DNA of 64,000 bases from Streptomyces sp. S4.7 (GTDB lineage: Bacteria; Actinomycetota; Actinomycetes; Streptomycetales; Streptomycetaceae). The stretch is from the NCBI RefSeq assembly GCF_010384365.1, contig NZ_CP048397.1:7259683-7323682 (forward strand), read 5' to 3'. Position numbers and translations under genes: made by a program. A model generated the notes under the pieces. That model had not been told where the DNA came from. It worked only from the letters and a program-made list of their open reading frames with translations, and made no database searches. This document shows, piece after piece, positions 59,431-64,000 of this stretch (within the stretch, counting starts at the first letter, position 1; every line of letters starts with the position of its first letter).

Positions 59431-62307
59431 ATGTCAGGACTCTCAGGACGGCCGCGCCCGAGACAGAAGTGGCTGAGGTGGCTCGCGGTGCTGGGTCTGG
59501 TGGTGGGTGGCGGCGCGATCAGCGTTCCCACCGCCGCCGCCCATCCCGGCCACGAGGCAGCACCCGCAGTACCCGCAGCACCCGCCGCCATTCCGGCAGG
59601 CGACTACCAGCAGGTACAACTCGCGCTCGGTTCAGCCGAGTTGGGCCAGGCGATGTCACTCGCCGTACTCCCCGACCGTGCCGTCGTGCACACGGCGAGG
59701 GACGGCACGGTCCGCTTCACGGACGCCGCAGGCAACACCAAGTCGGCGGGCAAGCTGGACGTCTACACCCATGACGAGGAAGGCCTCCAGGGGATAGCCG
59801 CCGACCCGAACTTCCAGAGCAACCGGTATCTGTATCTGTACTACTCGCCCAAGCTGAGCACCCCCGGCGGCGACGCGCCGGTGACCGGCAGCGCCGCGAC
59901 CTTCGAGGCGTGGAAGGGCCATCTCAACCTCTCCCGCTTCACGCTCAAGGCCGACAACACGCTCGACCTGGCCAGCGAGAAGGTCGTGCTCGAAGTCCCC
60001 AACGACCGAGGCCAGTGCTGCCACGTCGGCGGTGACATCGACTTCGACGCGGCCGGGAACCTGTATCTGACCACGGGCGACGACACGAACCCGTTCGAGT
60101 CCTCGGGCTACTCGCCGATCGACGAACGCGGCGACCGCAACCCGCAGTTCGACGCCCAGCGCTCCTCGGGCAACACCAACGACCTGCGCGGCAAGGTCCT
60201 GCGGATCAAGCCGACCGCGGCCGGCGGCTACACCGTCCCGTCCGGCAACCTCTTCGCCGCCGGCACCGCGCGGACGCGCCCCGAGATCTACGCGATGGGC
60301 TTCCGCAACCCGTTCCGGATGTCCGTCGACAAGGCCACCGGCATCGTCTACCTCGGCGACTACGGCCCGGACGCGGGAGTCACCAACGCCGACCGCGGTC
60401 CCAGCGGCCAGGTCGAGTTCAACCGCATCACCGCGCCGGGCAACTACGGCTGGCCTTACTGCACCGGCACGAACACCGCCAACGAGACGTACAGCGAGTA
60501 CACCTTTCCGAGCGGTCCGTCCGCCGCGAAGTACAACTGTGGCGCACCCGCGAACAATTCGTTCCGCAACACCGGTCTTCCCACCCTGCCCGCCGCCAAG
60601 TCGAGCTGGATCAAGTACGGCGGAGACGCGGGCTCCCCGCCCGAGTTCGGCGGCGGCTCCGAGTCGCCCATGGGCGGCCCCGTCTACCGCTACAACGCCA
60701 ACCTCAACTCGAACGTGAAGTTCCCGCAGTCCCTCGACGGCCGCTTCTTCGCCGGTGAGTACGGCCGCAAGTGGATCAAGGCCATCGAGGTCAAGGCCGA
60801 CGGCACCCCGGGCGTCATCGAGGCCTTTCCGTGGACCGGCACGCAGGTCATGGACCAGGCCTTCGGCCCGGACGGCGCGCTGTACGTCCTGGACTACGGC
60901 ACCGGCGGCAACAACCAGGCTCTCTACCGCGTCGAGTACGTCGGCGCGGCGAACCGCAACCCGGTCGCCAAGGCAACCGCGGACAAGGTGTCCGGCCCCA
61001 CCCCGCTGACCGTCGCGTTCTCCTCGGCCGGCAGCTCGGACCCCGAGGGAAAGGCCCTGACGTACTCCTGGAACTTCGGTGACGGCAGCACCTCCACGGC
61101 AGCCAACCCGAGCCACACCTACACCACCAACGGCACCTTCCGGCCGACGCTGACCGTGCGGGACCCGGAAGGCCTCACCGGTACGGCGAGCCTGGTCGTC
61201 ACGGCCGGCAACACCGCGCCGACCGTGACCCTCCAGACCCCCAAGGACGGCCAGCTGTTCTCCTTCGGTGACACCGTGCCCTTCCAGGTCACCGTCAGCG
61301 ACCCGGAGGACGGGACCATCGACTGCTCCAAGGTCAAGGTCACCTATCTGCTCGGCCACGACGAGCACCGCCACCAGATCACCCAGGCCACCGGCTGCTC
61401 CGGCAACCTGAACGTGCCCGCCGACGGTGAGCACGACAGCGCGGCCAACATCTACGGAGTCTTCGACGCCGAGTACACCGACGGCGCCGGGCTGACCACG
61501 CACAGCGCCCGTATCCTCCAGCCCCGGCACCGGCAGGCCGAGCACTTCGGCGCCCAGTCCGGCATCCAGGTCGCCGCGCACGGCAACGCCGAGGGCGGCA
61601 GCACGGTCGGCTTCACCGACAACAACGACTGGGTCTCCTTCAAGCCGTACAATCTGTCCAACGCCAACAGGATCACCGCCCGGGTCGCCTCCGGCGGCGT
61701 CGGCGGCACTCTGGAGGTACGGGCCGGGTCCGCGACCGGCACACTGCTCGGATCCGTGGCCGTGGCCCCGACCGGCGGCTGGGAGAACTTCGTCGACGTC
61801 TCGGCGAACATCGCCAACGCCCCCGCCGCGACAACCGAGTTGTTCCTGGTCTTCAAGGGCGTGACCGGCCAGGGCAAACTCTTCGACGTCGATGCCTTCA
61901 CCTTCACCACCGGCGGCGCCTCCAGCCAGACCGTCGAGGGCGAGTCCTTCAGCTCGGGGCAGGGAGTTCGGGCGGCCGACCACGCTCCGGCGAGCGGCGG
62001 CCGGACCCTCGGCTACATCGAGAACGGTGACTGGGCGGGTTACGCCTCCGTCCCGACCGCCGGGACCAAGACCTTCTCCGCGAAGGTCTCGTCGGCCGGC
62101 GCCGGCGGCACCGTGACGATCCGCTCGGGCTCCGCCACCGGCGCCGTCCTCGGCACCGTGGCCGTCCCCAACACCGGTGGCTGGGAGACGTTCAGCAACG
62201 TCTCCACCGCGCTGACCGGTACCGGATCGTCCGGTGCGCTGTTCCTCACCTTCACCGGTGGGGCCGGCTCCCTGTTCGACATCGACACCCTCACTCTCAC
62301 CAAGTGA
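59431..62307 (+). CDS. Secreted PQQ-type sugar dehydrogenase-like beta-propeller with PKD and two CBM6-like domains
   Basis: 958 residues. Signal peptide (WLRWLAVLGLVVGGGAISVP, cleavage near HPGHE). Residues ~50-505 form a soluble aldose sugar dehydrogenase-type propeller: EGLQGIAADPNFQSNRYLYL, GQCCHVGGDIDFDAAGNLYL, PEIYAMGFRNPFRMSVDKAT, NRITAPGNYGWPYC, MDQAFGPDGALYVLDYG. Residues ~510-595 are PKD (YSWNFGDGSTSTAANPSHTY), followed by a further beta domain. Two C-terminal modules (~700-825; ~835-958) end in SLFDIDTLTLTK and match CBM6-like carbohydrate binding. It probably oxidises a bound sugar outside the cell. The ThuA-like gene begins 20 bp downstream, so one operon. Confidence 0.92.
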   Translation: MSGLSGRPRPRQKWLRWLAVLGLVVGGGAISVPTAAAHPGHEAAPAVPAAPAAIPAGDYQQVQLALGSAELGQAMSLAVLPDRAVVHTARDGTVRFTDAAGNTKSAGKLDVYTHDEEGLQGIAADPNFQSNRYLYLYYSPKLSTPGGDAPVTGSAATFEAWKGHLNLSRFTLKADNTLDLASEKVVLEVPNDRGQCCHVGGDIDFDAAGNLYLTTGDDTNPFESSGYSPIDERGDRNPQFDAQRSSGNTNDLRGKVLRIKPTAAGGYTVPSGNLFAAGTARTRPEIYAMGFRNPFRMSVDKATGIVYLGDYGPDAGVTNADRGPSGQVEFNRITAPGNYGWPYCTGTNTANETYSEYTFPSGPSAAKYNCGAPANNSFRNTGLPTLPAAKSSWIKYGGDAGSPPEFGGGSESPMGGPVYRYNANLNSNVKFPQSLDGRFFAGEYGRKWIKAIEVKADGTPGVIEAFPWTGTQVMDQAFGPDGALYVLDYGTGGNNQALYRVEYVGAANRNPVAKATADKVSGPTPLTVAFSSAGSSDPEGKALTYSWNFGDGSTSTAANPSHTYTTNGTFRPTLTVRDPEGLTGTASLVVTAGNTAPTVTLQTPKDGQLFSFGDTVPFQVTVSDPEDGTIDCSKVKVTYLLGHDEHRHQITQATGCSGNLNVPADGEHDSAANIYGVFDAEYTDGAGLTTHSARILQPRHRQAEHFGAQSGIQVAAHGNAEGGSTVGFTDNNDWVSFKPYNLSNANRITARVASGGVGGTLEVRAGSATGTLLGSVAVAPTGGWENFVDVSANIANAPAATTELFLVFKGVTGQGKLFDVDAFTFTTGGASSQTVEGESFSSGQGVRAADHAPASGGRTLGYIENGDWAGYASVPTAGTKTFSAKVSSAGAGGTVTIRSGSATGAVLGTVAVPNTGGWETFSNVSTALTGTGSSGALFLTFTGGAGSLFDIDTLTLTK
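61975..62260 (+). repeat. CBM6-like module, first copy (second at 63726-64000)
   Basis: DNA around 61975-62260 and 63726-64000 is closely similar, with long identical stretches such as CGGCGAGCGGCGGCCGGACC and CTCGGCTACATCGAGAACGG. Most differences are at third codon positions or in a short codon-length gap near the end. The copies encode the last domain of the sugar dehydrogenase and a domain of the ThuA-like protein, so a module was copied between neighbours or kept alike by gene conversion. Confidence 0.85.
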
Positions 62308-62327
62308 CGCGAGTCAAGGAGACGATG

Positions 62328-64000
62328 ATGCTCCGTCAGCTCCGCACACTGCCGAAGACCGCCGCGGCGGCCTTCGCCCTCACCCTCGGCCTCGCCGCGT
62401 CACTCCTGACACCGGCCACGGCGGCCCAGGCCGCCGACCCCGCGTACAAGGTCCTCGTCTTCTCCAAGACGGCGGGCTTCCGTCACGACTCCATCCCCGT
62501 CGGCATCCAGACCATCCGCGACCTCGGCGCCGCCAACAACTTCACCGTCACCGCCACCGAGGACAGCAACGCCTTCACCTCCTCCAACCTGGCCGGCTTC
62601 AAGGCCGTCGTCTTCCTCTCCACCACCGGCGACGTGCTGAACACCAGTCAGCAGGCCGCGCTCCAGGGGTACGTGGACGGTGGCGGCGGCTACTTCGGCG
62701 TCCACGCGGCGGCCGACACCGAGTACGAGTGGCCGCACTACGAGCAGCTCGTCGGCGCCTGGTTCAAGAGCCACCCGGCGATCCAGCGGGCCACGGTGAA
62801 GAACGAGGACCGGTCGCACGCGGCCACCTCGCACCTGGGCCAGACCTGGTCCCGTACCGACGAGTGGTACAACTACCGCACCAATCCCCGCCCGCAGGTT
62901 CGCGTCCTCCAGAGCCTGGACGAATCCAGCTACAGCGGCGGGGAGATGAGCGGCGACCACCCGATCACCTGGTGCCACCCGCAGGGCAACGGCCGTTCCT
63001 TCTACACCGGACACGGTCACACCCAGGAGTCGTACGCCGACCCGGCGTTCCGCTCCCTGCTGCTCGGCGGCATCCGTTACGCGGCGGGCTTCGCCAAGGC
63101 CGACTGCCGTGCGGAGACGGGCTACACCACGCTCTACAACGGTTCGACCACCGGCTGGTCCCAGGCCGGACCGGGGAGCTTCACCAACACCGATGCCACG
63201 CTGAACGCGCAGGGCGGCATGGGCCTGTACTGGTACCGGGCGAAGGAGTACGCCTCGTACTCCCTCAAACTGGACTGGCGCATGGCCGGGGACGACAACT
63301 CCGGTGTGTTCGTGGGCTTCCCGGCCTCCGACGACGTCAACACGTCGGTGAACCAGGGCTACGAGATCCAGATCGACGCCACCGACGCGGCCGACCGGAC
63401 CACCGGGTCCATCTACGGCTTCAAGGCGGCGGACATCGCAGCACGGAACAACGCCCTTAATCCGCCAGGAAGTTGGAACACCTACGAGATCCGAGTGGAG
63501 GGGGAGCGGCTCCAGGTCTTCCTCAACGGCGTACGGATCAACGACTTCACCAACACCGATCCGGTGCGCTCCCTGACGCAGGGTCATATCGGGATCCAGA
63601 ACCACGGCACCGGTGACGACGTGTCCTTCCGCAACATCCGGATCAAGGAACTGGGAGGCATCACACCTCCTCAGTCGACCACCTACGAAGGGGAGTCCTA
63701 CACCTCAGGACAGGGCGTCCAGCCCGCCGACCACGCCCCGGCGAGCGGCGGCCGGACCCTCGGCTACATCGAGAACGGCGACTGGGCGGGCTACTCCCAG
63801 GCGTCGCTGACCGGTGCGAAGACCTTCTCCGCGAAGGTCTCGTCGGCCGGCGCAGGAGGTACCGTCCAGGTCCGCTCGGGCTCGGCGACCGGACCGGTCC
63901 TCGGTACGGTCGCGGCGCCGAACACCGGTGGCTGGGAGACCTTCCGTACCGTGTCCACCACACTGTCGGGCACACCCACCGGGCCGGTGTTCCTCAGCTT
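62328..64000 (+). CDS. Secreted ThuA / DUF1080 / CBM6-like protein, 3' end beyond window
   Basis: About 557 codons are visible and the frame is still open at 64000. The signal peptide (PKTAAAAFALTLGLAASLLT, cleavage after AQA) is followed by a ThuA-like glutamine-amidotransferase-fold domain (YKVLVFSKTAGFRHDSIPVG, GGGGYFGVHAAADTEYEWPH, GNGRSFYTGHGHTQESYADP). Then comes a DUF1080 / 3-keto-disaccharide hydrolase domain (GYTTLYNGSTTGWSQAG, GDDNSGVFVGFP, GYEIQIDATD, GHIGIQNHGTGDDVSFRNIR) and a CBM6-like module. ThuA relatives act in 3-keto-sugar metabolism. AAGGAG lies 6 bases before the ATG at 62328; another ATG is at 62325. Confidence 0.9.
   Translation, partial: MLRQLRTLPKTAAAAFALTLGLAASLLTPATAAQAADPAYKVLVFSKTAGFRHDSIPVGIQTIRDLGAANNFTVTATEDSNAFTSSNLAGFKAVVFLSTTGDVLNTSQQAALQGYVDGGGGYFGVHAAADTEYEWPHYEQLVGAWFKSHPAIQRATVKNEDRSHAATSHLGQTWSRTDEWYNYRTNPRPQVRVLQSLDESSYSGGEMSGDHPITWCHPQGNGRSFYTGHGHTQESYADPAFRSLLLGGIRYAAGFAKADCRAETGYTTLYNGSTTGWSQAGPGSFTNTDATLNAQGGMGLYWYRAKEYASYSLKLDWRMAGDDNSGVFVGFPASDDVNTSVNQGYEIQIDATDAADRTTGSIYGFKAADIAARNNALNPPGSWNTYEIRVEGERLQVFLNGVRINDFTNTDPVRSLTQGHIGIQNHGTGDDVSFRNIRIKELGGITPPQSTTYEGESYTSGQGVQPADHAPASGGRTLGYIENGDWAGYSQASLTGAKTFSAKVSSAGAGGTVQVRSGSATGPVLGTVAAPNTGGWETFRTVSTTLSGTPTGPVFLS

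Noticed and set aside
59656..61983. 775-codon minus-strand open frame inside the sugar dehydrogenase gene
   Set aside because: Antisense shadow rich in Gly/Val/Arg without domains.
1..64000. Insertion sequences, integrases, tRNA attachment sites, tRNA or rRNA genes
   Set aside because: None could be recognised by eye; the remnants at 7.4, 32.5 and 58.5 kb are not flanked by transposase genes or visible target duplications.

Overview
The window is high-GC actinobacterial DNA and almost certainly comes from a Streptomyces chromosome. Supporting signs are the strong third-position G/C bias, frequent GTG starts, an RppA-type type III polyketide synthase next to a P450, a DUF574-type SAM methyltransferase, a chromosomal accessory NAD-dependent DNA ligase, DUF5997/DUF7144 proteins and many secreted carbohydrate-active enzymes. 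I saw no tRNA, rRNA, CRISPR array, insertion sequence or phage gene. The mix of regulators, secreted enzymes, remnants and paralogues of housekeeping genes suggests an accessory part of the chromosome.

Layout. 1-8 kb: a TetR regulator with two operator copies facing a SnoaL-like gene; a flavin reductase/LLM monooxygenase pair; an EF-hand protein; htpX-pspAB; a CASTOR/POLLUX-like channel coupled to a 5'-truncated Old Yellow Enzyme. 8-15 kb: a 2-hydroxy-acid (glycolate/lactate-type) catabolic group made of an FAD/Fe-S dehydrogenase (frameshifted), an alanine/serine-glyoxylate-type aminotransferase, an IclR regulator and a MatC-like permease (frameshifted), with two clear palindromic operators. 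15-22.4 kb: small membrane and regulatory genes, a frameshifted PrsW-like protease, a methyltransferase and an aldo/keto reductase. 22.5-32.5 kb: a GT4 glycosyltransferase, phosphoglucomutase, a TetR/FBP divergent pair with a palindromic operator, a GAF-SpoIIE phosphatase, and a beta-phosphoglucomutase-GH65 disaccharide phosphorylase operon. 32.5-33.9 kb: a deletion scar joining a DnaJ/CbpA fragment to a ClpB fragment, overlapped antisense by a GDSL hydrolase.

35.2-42.0 kb holds the most interesting locus. Three genes linked by 4-base overlaps encode a 1307-residue trypsin-like protease/PknG-like kinase/TPR fusion, a four-helix membrane protein and a solute-binding lipoprotein. A Trypco2-like protein is divergently transcribed 62 bases away. 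The gene order recalls the mycobacterial GlnH-GlnX-PknG nutrient-sensing system, but the PknG rubredoxin region is replaced by a protease and the binding protein is of another type. 42-45.4 kb: P450-rppA operon and a secreted protein made of four near-identical 138-bp repeats. 45.6-49.9 kb: a HemC paralogue, a frameshifted F420-type oxidoreductase and an accessory ligA. 49.9-55.5 kb: GlxA-like regulator/cupin pair, a thaumatin-like plus GH128 glucanase pair (likely fungal-wall directed), and a MerR regulator with an in-frame amber codon but an intact MerR-type promoter. 55.7-64 kb: secreted GH2-AbfB enzyme, a chimeric TPR remnant, and two neighbouring secreted proteins (PQQ-type sugar dehydrogenase; ThuA/DUF1080) that share nearly identical CBM6-like modules.

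Caveat: five genes carry single-base indels, mostly at short G/C runs, and one carries a stop codon. This density looks more like consensus sequence error than real gene decay, so the intactness of those genes should be treated as unresolved.
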